Source: Glandiceps talaboti
Lineage: Eukaryota; Hemichordata; Enteropneusta; Spengelidae
Reading direction: 5' to 3'
Assembly: GCF_964340395.1 (NCBI RefSeq)
Contig: NC_135571.1
Span: 7,055,453 to 7,119,452 of the forward strand
Length of the DNA stretch: 64,000 nt
Shown: piece after piece, positions 26,801 through 41,800 of the stretch
How the letters are laid out: each line of letters begins with the position of its first letter
Numbering within the stretch: the first letter of the stretch is position 1
Notes under the pieces: generated by a model
Seen by the model: the letters and a program-made list of their open reading frames with translations, nothing else
Database searches by the model: none
What the model was told of the DNA's origin: nothing
Made by a program: the position numbers and the translations under genes

Positions 26801-29800
26801 ACGGTACATTTTCTATTTGCTTATTTTCCTGTACGAAAGGGTGATCGACCATTTAACTTTTGCAGCTCAACAAAACAACATACACACAAACACAAATAAC
26901 AAACAACAAACAACGAACTTCTGCTTGCTTGTTATTGTGCAAAATACCCTGTGGTTAAGTTATCATGCACAGGTGCACATAGTAGCATCATCATAGAAGA
27001 TACATTATACATAGTGAGCCTTCTGATGACTCAAGGCTCCTGTACAAAATCACACAACATTTGAGGCATTCATATCAGTATGTTCTGAATGTAGCGATTC
27101 AAAATAATCATGCAATGGGTAGTTTTTAATCCAGGTACTTACACTTTTCAGGTTGGCTTCCAGAAGAAGCCAGTTAGGTTCAATAACCTCAAACATCATA
27201 TAGTACTCAAAGTTTTGTACAAAGTGTATCATACGTTGTCTTAGAGCAAAGGCTGAGGCATACCATTGAGCTGTATGTACACTGTACTGTTTGGACATTT
27301 TGTTGCCAACCCATACACTGAAAGAAAATGTACACAGTTTGATACTAGCAAATGAAAGTTTTCTCATATCACAGTAATAACAGTTATAGACAAAATGTAT
27401 ATTTCAATATATAGCACCTTAGGGAAAGATCAATAGTTCAATGTAGGATAAAAAACTAAATTAAGTTAGACCATAGTTGATAATTGTTGCAGACAGCGCA
27501 ATCAATTTCAAATCAGTATGTAGTAGTACATTTGTACATGTATGTAGTGCTATGGATAAAGTCAGTATTAGTGAGGACAAAAATAGCTCTTTTATTGACA
27601 TTTTACTGTTACATATACATTACATGAAATACTGTAATTATACAAAACTTTACAAATGAAAACTAAAACGGCAAAACACTAATCTTTGTACTAAACTAAA
27701 TACAATTTTTTTTTTTAATTTTTCTAAATGAATGAATTATAGATCAGAAAAACCGAAAAATACAAAGTTTTATTATACATACTTGCAGAGTAGTCTCTCC
27801 ACATGCTTGGCATAGAATAGATGTCTGAACAACATTTGGTATCTAGTGAGAGCCTACATAGGAAAGGTAATGAATGGGACAATAGTTAGAGAACAAGCAA
27901 AATAGCTCATTTATATGCAATTTAATATGCAAAATAGCTCATTTATATGCAATTAAATATGCAAAATAGCTCATTTAATACAGAATTTAATAGAGTATTT
28001 GTGTACTTGTGATGGACTCTGTGGCCACACACAAGCAATTAATTAATCAATTCTGAAAACTTTAAATAATATTTAGATCACTGCAGAACCAACGAACTTG
28101 ACATACCGTATGTTGTTGTGACCTAGAATCACCAGAGTATAAATCCATATATTTTGTTTGTATGTACACAACTTGGCTCACACATGGCATAATGGTAGTT
28201 ACATGTGTGTAGACTTCAGGGCATGTATCGACGTAGTCAAAAGAAACTGTTTCTAATCTTACCTAGTGACTAAGAATGAGATGTTCATGCCACCTGACGA
28301 TATAATCAAAGAAAATGCCTTGATTTTTACCTTACGACTAAGAATGAGAGATTCTGGCCACCTGACAACATAATCAAAAGAGAACGCTTCTAGTCCAGAT
28401 ATCTTCATTTCTGTGGGATCCATGTCTTGTAATTTTAAAGCTGAAATGTCAAAAAATTTATTGATCACATTACCAAAAATACAGATTTACTTTTTACGCA
28501 TACAAATGTACCTATCATCATATATAAAAAGTTAAAATGCAGTGGTCATCCAAGTCATTTTGAGGGTTCCCCACAACGAGATGTTTACTTACTGAGCAAA
28601 AAGGGAGAGGGAGAGAAACAAATCAGAACATGAGAAGAGATTAAACCAAGATATACCTTGTGATTACACATGATACTCGAAAAACCATTAAAAACAATTA
28701 AATCTAATTCAAACTCTCATTAATTTTTTAAAATAGCCCTACACATAGGCATAGCAGGATATGCATACTGCAGGACTCCTGAGCTTGTAGAATAATTTAT
28801 GAAAGTAATAGAAGATTAGAATTTATTGATACTTACATTTCTCCTGTTGTGAATCTATGGCAAGGATTCTAAGTAATTGAGTAATCAAATCATATGGTGA
28901 CAATTCCACCCTGAATTGGAAAGTGAATAAAGAATTAGTGTTAGTCTGTCAGTCTTTAATCCTATTTTTTCAAATTTGTAGATTTTTGTGTTGTGTACAA
29001 ACAAATATCCCCCTGATAGAAAGCAGATTAATGCTTTTAATACTGAAGTAATGTTATGATCTCATTTCAACACTAAAATATGACATGAAGATATTAAAAT
29101 TGAAGATAATAACGAAACCGACATGTGTACTACACAAACTCTCATCCCCTGAATTCTAGTCAGAGTGCTCTGACGAGCTGAGTTAATGTGTCAAATTACA
29201 TTCAGTGCATTATCCCGACGCGTACCTTTCACTTTCCTTGATAGATGAGACATCAACTCATAAACCTTTAGACTTTATGGATCAAATTGATTCATTAGGT
29301 CCCTGCTTATGGGCTACCAACTTAAGAATCATTATTTTGAATGTTATGAGGATCATACAATGATTTTTTTGCGTACTCTGAATTCACTAAAAGTTGTTGA
29401 ATCATATGCTCAGTAAAGACAGATGATTGCTGGGACAAAAAATGTACACAAGTGAAGTACATTTTTAGAAGACTCACTTCAAATCATCTTTGAATGGGTC
29501 GTTATTAGCCTGACTAGTTCTCTGTGCCAATTCTAATAACGTCTCTAGTCGAGATCGGATTATATTCTCTACGTCCTTCTTCAGTTCATCCTCAGCAATA
29601 TCCATGAAATGCACAAAGAAATCACCCTGCTCCATTAAGAAATAATGTTTGATGGACCTAGAAGGAATAACAAGTTTGATAATTTATATGTAAGGTTACT
29701 GTTATGCAAATTTGTACATACAAATATTCTAATAAGGGCCTCTGGGTGTGTGGTTAAAATAACAGGTAGAAATAAGCCATCTCAGACTGCAAACAAGAAA

Positions 29801-32800
29801 TTGAGTATACAGCGCCCTCACTCAAATTGAGGAATCATCATTTCATAGAGTTTGTCCCTTTGTATTCAGTAGAAGTGTATTCTGTAGAAGTGTAAATCAG
29901 GGATGTTTTTCATATTGTTCAGACACCAAGGAAAGCAGCAGTGCTCTATGATTAACTGAGTGACCTATACCGTGTATACTCCCAAGGTACACACAGACAG
30001 GAAGTAGAGCGCCACCATGGCAAATTTTGGAAAGGCCATTTCCTACAGGATAGGCTTTTGAAGGTGTTACCAAGATGACAGGTTGAAATTGCTACTAACA
30101 AAAGCTGGATTGAGACCAAGTATAATGAAGTCATGTACTAACCTGAGTCTTCCTAATAACTCTCTCTCTTCCATCAACAAATCTACCAACATCTTACTAG
30201 AGTAACTGTGAGCTTTCTCTATCACTTCAACATATTGTCTGTCTTTCAGTGTGTATAGGATCTCTTCTGCACTTGGACATTTAGGATCACGACCTATTGG
30301 GTGGGAACCAAACCTTCAAGTTCGCAAGTACTAAGTAACTGAATACTATCGTGTGTAGCTAACAGTTAACAAGAATGCCAAAAACAACAACAATGACAAA
30401 CAACAAATGTTCCAATTACAGCTATTGCAGCATTAAAGGGCTGTGTTTAAATTCCAGGTCACCACATTTCTATTATCTAATCAGTGCTGTGAAGAGCCAT
30501 AAGAATAAATTCAGGGCTCAAAATTAACTTTTTCCTTTGGTAGTCCTAGTAGTGGGCTACCAATTTCAGAAAGTGGTAGCCCAAGGATGGTGACCAATAG
30601 TCCTATATTCCTGAACTGAAAACAGAGTTCCTCTATTGGAAACGTGTGTGTTATTAAAATACTTTGTCTGTGATTCTTCCATCCTTTAAATCATCACATA
30701 ATCAGTGATAGCCTGAGTGGGCTACCAGCTACAAATTATGCATGATAGCCCCATGACAAGCCTGTGAACACGGGACTACTAATAATTTCGAGCCTTGATT
30801 ACGTTGGATCATTGTTTTGTTCTACACCAACTATTTCTAAAACTCAGCCAAACACCTGTTTTTTCCACATCTAGATTTTAACCCTAATCCAAAGTTGCCT
30901 TTTAAGAAGTCAATAATGTTTTAACTTACCACATTGTCTGACCACATTGAGATATTTACCAGTATTGAGTATTTTATCGACACACTGTTCTAAAAAGACA
31001 GGTATTCTGTCTCTACAAATCGTGTATCGTCTCTCCCAATATGCATCGTTATATTCTTTCTGGATCATCTCCTTTTGTACAGACTCATCCTCCTCTATTA
31101 AAAACTACATGGAATGGAAAAATAATTAGTTAAGATCACAAGAAAGACCTATACATGGATGATGTATACAGCCCATTTCTAGTTAACATTCACCTAAATT
31201 AGAGGCACCCCCTGTTGTTTTTGTATCAGTTGTCTTTACCTAATTTTGTCACTGCCTGAAGTCTTCCCTTAGCTCACGTCATGCAAGCAAATACACCGGT
31301 GTTGTATTTAGAAGTTATTCTCCAATATTTTTTTTCGTTCAGCCAAGGAAAATATGAGTGACCTAAGGGGCCTTTGTCACTACGAGTTGCTAGACTCATA
31401 GTGACAACCCTTAGGTTACAAGTACATGTATGTTCCGGCTGAATGAAGAAATTTTTGGAGCATAACATAATTATACCATCGCCAGTAATATCAAAGAAAA
31501 ATCAGGGAAAGTAATGGCAATTTTGAATGTTTTGCCTCATATTTTGAACACAGCAGAACCATTGATGCAGACACACGTTGTCGTGACTAGACTCATATTG
31601 TTGTGACGTGGAACCACCAGAGTATATATTCCATATTTTTTGTTCAACTTGGCTCATGCATGTTATACTGGTTGATATCAAAGATGTTCAAAATACTACA
31701 TTTAATAGTTTAACCATCAAAAGATTTGGTTTCTAGTAAATCTATGTAAATGTACCTTAAAATAAGGTCTCTGTCTTCAATTTCAAGTGTCAATACTTAC
31801 CTCACAATACGGATCCTGTATAATACCTTTATAAATCCATTTTTCTAACATCTCAAAGTAAGGTGCACAGGCTGACTGTGTTAGAAACAGACATAAATCC
31901 TGAGCCTTAGCATCTCTGTGATAAAATAATATCAAATATCAAATGTTAGAGGTAAACGCTGAGAAGTACCCAAAGGACTCTAAACATGCAGACACAATGA
32001 ATGTACAGAGGCTCTAAGACAATAACAGCAGAGATACCACTAGTAGATGTACTAGATGGATTGTATGCTCCCTGGGGAGTTGAGGAAGACTAAAGGGCTG
32101 TTGTGCCGTTATAAAGCGCTTTGAGCACGGAGTGGGAAAGCGCTATATAAGAACCCAACATTATTATTATTATTATTACATGTATGTCTATTACCACGAG
32201 GGTTGTTATTCAGTAACTCTTTCCCAGAGGCTGAAAACTGAGGGAGAATAGTTTCTACTTAACAGCATGAGGGGTAATACAAGGTCTAGTACTAGTGCCC
32301 AAATAGGTCCATGCAATAAGTGTTTTATAACATATCACTTTTTCAGGCACATATTCTTTCCAGTCACAGCAGATCCTTAACAAGACTTCTGTGTAACATG
32401 AATATTGCCTTAGAGAAAATAGAACTTACAATGTTACATAGAGCACTGGGTAAATTTTTCCGCCTTGTTTTAAATTGTGATTGTCACTATCTTTGAACTC
32501 TATATATTGTACGCATTTTAATGTATATTGGGACCTTGTTGTAAATATTTTTTCTTGAATGGTTTTATTCTCTACTGTCACACAAAGCATTGCCCATGTT
32601 GGTACAATAAAGACGTACTGTATTGTATTGTATTGTATTGTATTGTATTGTGCCCACTATACACAAATTGAGATCACTATGGGTCAATACCATGTGATAC
32701 AATCTAAGCCAATCACTGAACTTCAAGGCTATATGAAAACAATGTGTTATAAATTACATTTTATGGTAAAATACATGCTTTCACTGAAGTCTATTTAATT

Positions 32801-35800
32801 TTAAAATTTTCGTAAAAATACCACTTACCCAATAACAGCAGATGTTTGATTGTGAAGTAAACTCAACACAGCACCACCAGTACAAGCACCTTTGTCTATA
32901 CTATCAGCTATATAGCCTAATATCTCCATAGTTCTCATACACGGTTGGATATAGAACCAGAACTTCTGTAGCGTTAACTGACCTTGGCGATGTTGGTTTT
33001 CTAACTGGCCTACCAATATTAGATATTGCTATCAATGAAAAAAAAGAATGCAAAATTATTATTTAACTGGTACAGTCAAGATTTCAAAATATTTCTGTGT
33101 TATTTTTGCTTCATATTAATCTTTATACCATACTCAAGCCAAGTTATTGTCTTTGAACAGAAAATATGGATTATATACCCTGGTTGTTTTATAATGCAAC
33201 AACCCATGTCTACATCACTGGTTTTGCGGTACTCAAAATATGGGTCAAAACGTTCCAAATCACCATTATTTTTCAAGATTTTTCATAAATTATGCTTGTG
33301 GAGTTATACTTATATTATTTCCAATATTTTTCTTCATTCAGTCAGAAATACTCAGACCTAGGGCTTTTGTCACTACAAGTCAAGCGACTAGTAGTGACAA
33401 GGCCCCTTAGGTCACTAATATTTTTCTTGGATGAACAATGAAAAATATTGGGGAATGATATCTAATTACACCTTACAAGAAGCATTCAGTTTAAATTTTG
33501 TGAATAATTTCTTTCTTTCTTACCTTTAGTACTGTTCGTATGGCATTACAAAGTGCATGGTTGACCATTCCATACTCAAACGATACTTTCTCTTCAATGA
33601 AGCGTGCAACTTTAGAAAAGTGTCCACACATTGGCAGTACACGGTATACTAGTTCTCTGTATGATATATACAAGGACTGGTCCACCAGGAATGTTCTGTC
33701 TGCAAATTTCTCAGTCAGCGGCTGAGCTAGTATGTACTTGGCTTCAATACCCTGTGAGAGTAGAGAAATCAGGGTGTAAGGACACCAGTGAGGTGATATA
33801 TGGATAGGTCTCTTGTAATATTTTTTCAAAGTGACAGTATTTCTGCTATGATTTTTTTCCCAGTGCGTATTGCGTACACACAGACACCCTGTTAGTGCGT
33901 ACACTGTGAAAATCAATGCATACACATGTATTCTTCAAAATGATGGCATGAGAAAATTATATTTTGAGGGAAAGGTTCCAACACCATCTGAACTGTAACA
34001 ACGTGTGGTGACTGCTTACACCTATTAAAAAATTGTGTGGTTCCGATTACACTCAATTTTAAAATAGATGGGGTAGGTAGATTATTTTTTTTTTTTTTTT
34101 TCATATCTAGTTTAGGTTTTCCATTGTTTTCCAAATGGTCTCTGTGTTATTTATTTCTTCCTGTCAGATGTAAAGCCATTAAAGATTGGAAGAACAGTTT
34201 TATATCGTCTTTTTTAAGTTGATGTCAGTTTCAACATCCACTATTTCTCGTGAGACTTTACAATTGTTCAATTTTTTTTTTTTTTGAATACGCAAAAACA
34301 AATTGAAAAACTAGGTGGGTTTGGTAACCGAAACCAAACATTTCTTTTAGGCCCTACTTACTGTCATAACAGAGAGAAGATCTTCAAGTACAGCTTGTTC
34401 TTGTATTGGTAATGGCAAAGTACCAATAGCTACTGTCGGTTCTCTGTTGTCATGTGTAATCACAAAGTCAGCATTCAGGAATGGTCTCTCTGACAACCAG
34501 CTGGGTGACGCCGGTAAAACGAGTGAAGCTGTGAAAGATAATATCAAATACCCATTTTGTACACTTTTTTTGGACTTTCTGATCTGTGATATGAATAGGG
34601 AACTTGCAAACCCGCCATGTTGAAATGAGAAATGTGATAATAAATACTAATCAAACAGTATTGTAAACAATACTGTTACATTGTTTGTAACCACAAATAA
34701 TCAATTCATAGTCACCCTGACCATTGTGTGAGGATAATTTTATTGATAGCTCCAGATTAGGTATTACAATAACCACAGTTAATCCCATAGTCCTTTGCGT
34801 CTGAGCATGCTCAGTCTGGATTGCAAGTTCCCTATTATTGCTATACTTGTTTTTTGCTAAATCATACGTAAGGTATACAAATAATACAGTCAAAAGGACA
34901 GAATTTGTATTGTCAGCAATGGCAGGTAACTTTACTACAAATGTAATAATCTAGTTATCTATACATTACAACTACCAATGTGTTAGTTTGAATGTAGTGA
35001 GTCAAAAAGAGACTTCAGGCAAAGACAAGATTAGGTATTACAACAACAATACAACTGTACAAAAACTATAGTGGATACCTCTGATCATCCACTAGAAACA
35101 GGGTTCGTACACTTAAAGCAAAACAAAATTCCAGGACTTTCCAGGGGTTTTCGTCAGTTTTCCAGGGGTATTCATATTGATTTTGGCCATTTTCCAGGGG
35201 TGTTGACACTAAAGTATATTTTTTGAATGACATCTAATTGTCTGATGTGGACGAGAAAAATCAACAACAGTTCCCATATGTCACAAAACATTTTAAAGAC
35301 AATCGACACTATGCAAGATATTGGTTTAAAAACCACGTTTACACGCTAAGATTAACGGAGAAACCTCTGTCCTACCCCCTAGCTAAGTAGCCGTTTCTTC
35401 AAGCTGGTGCATTGATCGTGTAAGATTGAGTCGCAGCATTCGTCAGTCTAATTCAGACATATCCAGAAAAATAAATCAAAAAGTAAAGTTTGTCCTCATT
35501 ATTGTTTGGTTTGATGTTACTAGATTTATAATCCACCTAAAATAATTTTTTTCTTCAAAATTTAGAATAAAAACGTCATTTACGTAACGAAATTTCGAGC
35601 TATGAATAACTGAATACATTCATCGCTTGCGTCTCGTTGTTTATGTACCGATGCCACGACTTGCGGAACATCGCGATTTCAACTCAACTTGGCCATTGAC
35701 GAATGTTACTGTACCGACAACATAAAACAGTAGTTTATTCTTTTAGAACATGTAACACAAATACCCATTTATCGACGAAATAAAAGTCACAACCGTACTT

Positions 35801-38800
35801 CCACAACCCGGAAATTCAACTGCACTTCTCTAGGCCCTAGCCCTAGCTTGTAGTATCAGTCGACTCGTGCGCCGAACTTGTAACAATTTCTAATCGAGGT
35901 TGATGATGCTTTGATACTCGCTACAGTGTTACGATAATCTTGTTAACAGACCTACTGTACATGTTACCCCGGCCGGGACTGTTACAATATCATGTCCCTG
36001 AATGACGACTGGGAGATGTACGGAGTAGCAATATATGCAAGATCGAAAGGAACACTGCGGCGCCCATTCAACTAATACGCACGGTTTGTGGGGCAAAGTG
36101 TCTGGGTGACTGTCTGGGTTCAATCGGCGTGAATTTTGATTCATCACCCAGCGTGGCGAAAGACTTTGAAAATATTTTCGCGATTTCACATTTACGAGAT
36201 TCAAAATCATATGAATGGGTGGCTCGAGCACGGACATGACGATCGTCAATATTAATCGATCGATTGAACATGATCATTTTCCAGGGTTTTCCAGGGGTAG
36301 GGCGCATTTTTCCAGGGTTTTCCAGGGTTTTCCAGGGAGGGTTTGAAATTCCAGGGTTTTCCAGGACCGTGCGAACCCTGAGAAAACAAGACATGACAAC
36401 TTACAATTTTTCTTGGCTTGCTTCTCTCTCATCATCTTACGTACGGCTTCAGATGGTTGGGTTGCCATGGTACCACTACTTGCTACAGACATCAGCTGAT
36501 TTCTAAGCTAAAAACATAACAAATGAAAACCATGATTCACAATGATAAGTTTTAAGATTGTTGAAAGATTTAAGTCAATCTTAAATTAAATTTTCTGTCT
36601 TGTAAAGCACCAACGATCATCAACAATGGATAATATATAATTATACCATACACAATCCATGTAATAGGGAACTTGCAATGCAAACTGAGCATGCTCAGAT
36701 GCAATGGACTGGGATTATCTGTGGTTACTGTAATACCTAATTTGGAGCTACCGTTATAATAAACCTCCCACAATGGTCATGATGACTATGAATTGATCAT
36801 TTGTGGTTAAAAACAATGTAACATTATTGTTTACAATACTATTTGATTAGTATTTATTATCACATTTCCCATGATGCAACATTCAACATGGTGGGTTTGC
36901 AAGTTCAGTATTGAACAAAAATATGGATTATATCCTGGCTGTTCTATATCAAGACAAACCATGTCTACGTCACTAATGCACTGGATATATGAATCAAAAC
37001 ATTCCATTGCCGTTATTTTTCATAATGTTTATCAAATTATGCTTTAGGAGGTACATCACTTCTGATCACTTCTCAATAGTTTTTCATCATTCAGTCGGAA
37101 AATACTCATGACCTAAAGGGTTTGTCACTGCTTGTCTAGCAACTCAGTGACAAGGCTCAAACATTTAAAATTTAGGCCAGGAGCACATTGATCCTCAGAG
37201 ATTTGTCCAAAGAGATAGCTTCCACAGCTGACATACTGAGGTAGCTATTTGTATGTAAACTGGGTAAACAAAATAATCACTCTTTGATACACAATGCCTC
37301 ATCCATTCTTCATATGCATCTGTTGCCTCCCCTGTGATATTTCATAATGTACAACATTGGGTAAATCAATCGACTTCTCTATCAGATTGTGATGAAGATA
37401 CAACCCACTAAAAAAAATACCAGTATACATATGTGTGATGTAACAGCTGTAATCATAGACTCTCTCACAGTCCTCAAAGCTTCACATATATGGCTAAAAC
37501 TTGGGTTGTTTTGTATATATCTACTGCATAATTGTACTCATATACTAGTATCCCAGTATCCCTAGCCCTGCACTGTGTGCCCTCATCGATCACATAGAGC
37601 TAACATTTTGCTGATGTGTTAGGCGAAGCTCTGGGTCTGACTAGTATATGAGTACAATTATGCAGTAGATATATACAAAACAACCCAAGTTTTAGCGATT
37701 TATGCAAAGCTTCGAGGACTGTGAGAGAGTCTACTGTAATCAATGCTATAATGTATAAACATGTAATGTTCTATCAGTAAATAGAGTCACGGGAGCCAGG
37801 CTTCTGTGGTGTTTATGCTTTCGATAAGTTACTGGCACTAATTACATTTTTTGTCTTTGCATGAACCTTGTCTCATTTCTGCTTATGACAACCAATCGAA
37901 TGCACCAGTGTTTTTTTATGGGTTGTAATTTTATAGGAGTAGGCTGGAAGGAACCCTTCCTCTAACTAAGCTGTGCTAAGACTTTAATTAGTTCTAACCT
38001 CAGACACTTCTTGTTGAGACATCTTACTACCAGACTGTGGAAGACTAATCTGACTTAGCGGATGTGGTTGTGGTGCTGGATTCTCCTTAGAATGCTGCTC
38101 CAAAACTGATTTAGTTTTCTCGTCGTCAATCATTTTGGACAAGAAATACACCATTGGATCAAGTTCTCTAACACTGCAACAAAAAGAAATCACAAAATAT
38201 TATTCTATGCCTACTGAAGATGTATAAGTAAGTGAGGAAAGAGTTCACTTAATGTTTGAGTAATAATTTATGCAATGATTTCACAATCAACAGCTTTGTG
38301 TCAAAGCACAGTGAGACATTTTTTTTACATTAAGGTGGGATGAATCTCGGGATAAATTTCCATTAAAATTAAACTTCTTAACATTTCTCCAAACTTTGCA
38401 ATATGAAAGCTTGTTCCTCTTGAAATAATAAAGAAATTTGGGTTCACTGTTTTCTCTTCAAGGAGATGGACAATTTATTGTTTTCACATAGTTAACACAG
38501 TACTTGGTGGCCATATTGGATTTGGTGCCATATTGGATTGTAAAATGGCTTAAGTTTGATATCACTTTCAACTTTGACCTCTATTTAGCATAATTTGTAC
38601 AGTAATAATAACTGATTTTTTCTTGATTTTTAGCTGAGAATGGGTTTGAGTTTTTATCTTACTACATTTTGTGCCCTGACTTCAGCCAATAATGAGGACT
38701 TATTTACAGTGTTTTGTCCCTTTAAAAAATACCAGAATTCACTATCTTACTTCTTTGATTTCAGCTCATCATATTTTCTGAGGAACTCTTCTGGTTTTCT

Positions 38801-41800
38801 AGTGTACTCTGCTATTTTACGTTTGGCACTGTGAGCAGACACTTGTGTTGTCACATAACCTGTCATGTTCTTCAATAGAGAATCAGCATAGACATCGGCA
38901 CTATCACCAGTTGTAACACTACAAAACAAAACAAATTTTGTTAGTAAAATTATAACACATCATTTGCATACAGCCTTCAGTGATTGGCTTAGATCGTGTC
39001 AAGTGATATGGCCTAGAGACCAATATTGACCTTAATTTGCATAGAGCATTCACTAATTGTATTCTATTTTCCCTAGGGTACTATTCATGTAGTGAGTCCT
39101 ACCTTGTGTTTTGTTCAAACTATGGAAAGAATATGTACCTAGGGATGTGATGTTATTACGACACTGGTAATCTAGCCTTTGGTTTACTAAGATAGATGCA
39201 AACTAAATCTATTGTTCTTCAATGTGGTACTGTACACTGTAGATTACCCAAGTGGGTGCTAGAGATTCCTCTGTTGTGAGATTGTAATCACCCTGTCTCA
39301 ACACACCATTTGAAGTCCCAAAACAACACTTCAAGTTCATGGAACTCTAAATAAACTAGTTTTCAGAGATGCCTCCCAAATGAGACTGTAATTAAACAAA
39401 CGGCCATTCAATACAGCTTATCACTGTTGTATCATCAACATGTTACGACAATACAGTAGTTTAAGTTTGTATCTATATAGAAGAAAACTGAACGTTCAAC
39501 TACCAGGGTAATACATACTTGTTGCAGGGCCTTAATCAGGTACTTGTAGACATTATATTACCCCTCGCAATTATTTCCCCCTGAAATGCTTTGTTTTAGA
39601 TGTTGCCACGTAATGTATTGAGTACATGTATGGTCTGCACCTAGATATTGATTTTTGGTCAAAACATGTCTAACATGGGGTGTGGTGTTGGCAGCATTCA
39701 ACTGCATTGGCTGTGCACACAAATGCCACACCTGACAACTAAAACACTCCCCTTCTCTAGCTGTTCAGACACTGATTTCAACTTATTTTTGACAAGGTTT
39801 GCCAGTAACAATATACAGTGTACATGTACCTGATAGATGACACTGTATATAAATGTACGACATGATATTAATGAGTGTATGGAGTACTGATTACATAGTA
39901 CCTGACCTGCCCTAGTTTTTCCCTGCTCACTCTGTTTATTGGGAAATTATAAATGGGAATTAAAAAATAAATTACACAGAAATGAGTCACTGCCCCCCCC
40001 CCCCCCCACCATTACATGGTAGTAATCGGATTTACAGATCATATTGAAAGTGATGTAACTGAACAATAAGAATTTTTTCATTTGACCAACATGTACATGT
40101 AGTTGCCATAACATGTCCTGTGTGAGTCAATCTTTCCTGTGTCCTTACACATGTAAAAATTGGCTTGTTTATAGCTCATGTGTAACGGCTCAACAACTAG
40201 TATGCATGCGCATCCTACATGTATATACTATGCGATTTTTTTTGGTGGTTTTACCCAAGGATGCATTGTGGCACAATGACTACGCATGCGCATTCTATAT
40301 GTTACGCGCATTCTCCATGTGGAGGGCGCTATCTACAATAACATCATGAGGCAGCCCAGGCAGCCAGTCACAAATGAATCTACCCTGCATGAGCTTATGG
40401 GCTTTGCCTAGTTATGATATTAAATTAAACGCGCACAAATACTATGTAAACACGACCTCAGCTTTTACTACTCAAAAGTGAATATGGACAAGATGTAGTT
40501 ATAAATAAAACTTTAATTATTTAAAATATACAGGAGAGTGATAAAAAAAACACAAGTTCTGTTGTGTGGAAAGTCAATTTGTTTTACATATTAGTAGTAC
40601 TACAGCTAAACACACAATAAATGTACCAAATAATAAAAAAAAGAAATATCTGTTTCTGATAACCTAACCTAGCCTAGTTTACGCTGCTGACCCTAAACAT
40701 TTTTTTTAAAATATTAAAACAAAACGATAAGAAATAATTCATTGCCTTCTTGACCTTCATGTACAAATGTATGTCTGTTTTCCTTCCCCAATCATGTCTG
40801 TACATATTTCATCAAACTAAACTTTATCACAGAAAGGATATTTGACCCACATTTCGTTTGTTTTTGCAATATTTAAAAATAAAAACAATTAAAAAGATAA
40901 AATAAAATAAGATAAAATCCCAACCTATATACATTAGCGTACATTGTATTTTCTGAGGACATGTTATCGGAGACACACAATTATTTTTTTTTTGCCTGAG
41001 GCATCTGGGGACACATTTTGCAAAAGCTTATGTAGCTATAATTGTTCACTGTCTGGCACCTACATGTACATGTATATGTAGCCAGACCATTAGGTTGTAA
41101 TTCATCGCACTGTATCACGTCATGTATGCTGTACAGATGGAGTAATTTTAGATTTTGGCTTTCTGCCATGGTAAGCATATAATCCAGCTAGCAAAGATAA
41201 TCCCATGTTATACACAGTAACTCACACATTCTTGCGTATGTGAACACAGTGTGTGCGTAACGGGGTCCACCTAAGCCAATTTAATGTGCCAAGACTTGAA
41301 TTTAACTTCTACACTTGGTAGTCACAATTTAGCTGTGTGAACAGTTTCGGCCCCAATTTTCTATTGATTTCCACTGGTCTAACAGACTACCATCCGTGAC
41401 TGTAGTCTAGATGCAATATTTAGTAGTCTACAATATATGTGTCCTGGACTACTGCTAATTTAGTAGTCTAGCTACAATGTTTAGTAGTCTACAATGTACA
41501 CGTATGTGTCCTGGACTACTGCTAATTTGGTAGTCTAGATACAATGTTTAGTGGTCTACAATGTACATGTATGTGTCCTGGACTACTGCTAATTTGGTAG
41601 TCTAGATACAATGTTTAGTGGTCTACAATGTACATGTACATGTATGTGTCCTGGACTACTGCTAATTTGGTAGTCTAGATATGTTTAGTGGTCTGTGTCC
41701 TGGACTACTGCTAATTTAGTAGTCTAGATACAATGTTTAGTAAGTGTCCTGGACTACTGCTAACTTGGTAGTCTAGATACAATGTTTAGTACATGGACAT

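Noticed and set aside
30143-30293. Doubt about the TUBGCP2 exon 10 acceptor because its polypyrimidine tract is weak
   Set aside because: Phase, the conserved CP-A-EEILYTLKDR block and exact joining with exons 9 and 11 support the site despite the weak tract.
36068-36394. 108-codon minus-strand protein near TUBGCP2 exon 4
   Set aside because: Part is a translation of TTTCCAGGG arrays and the rest lies inside the transposon-like element without similarity to a known family.
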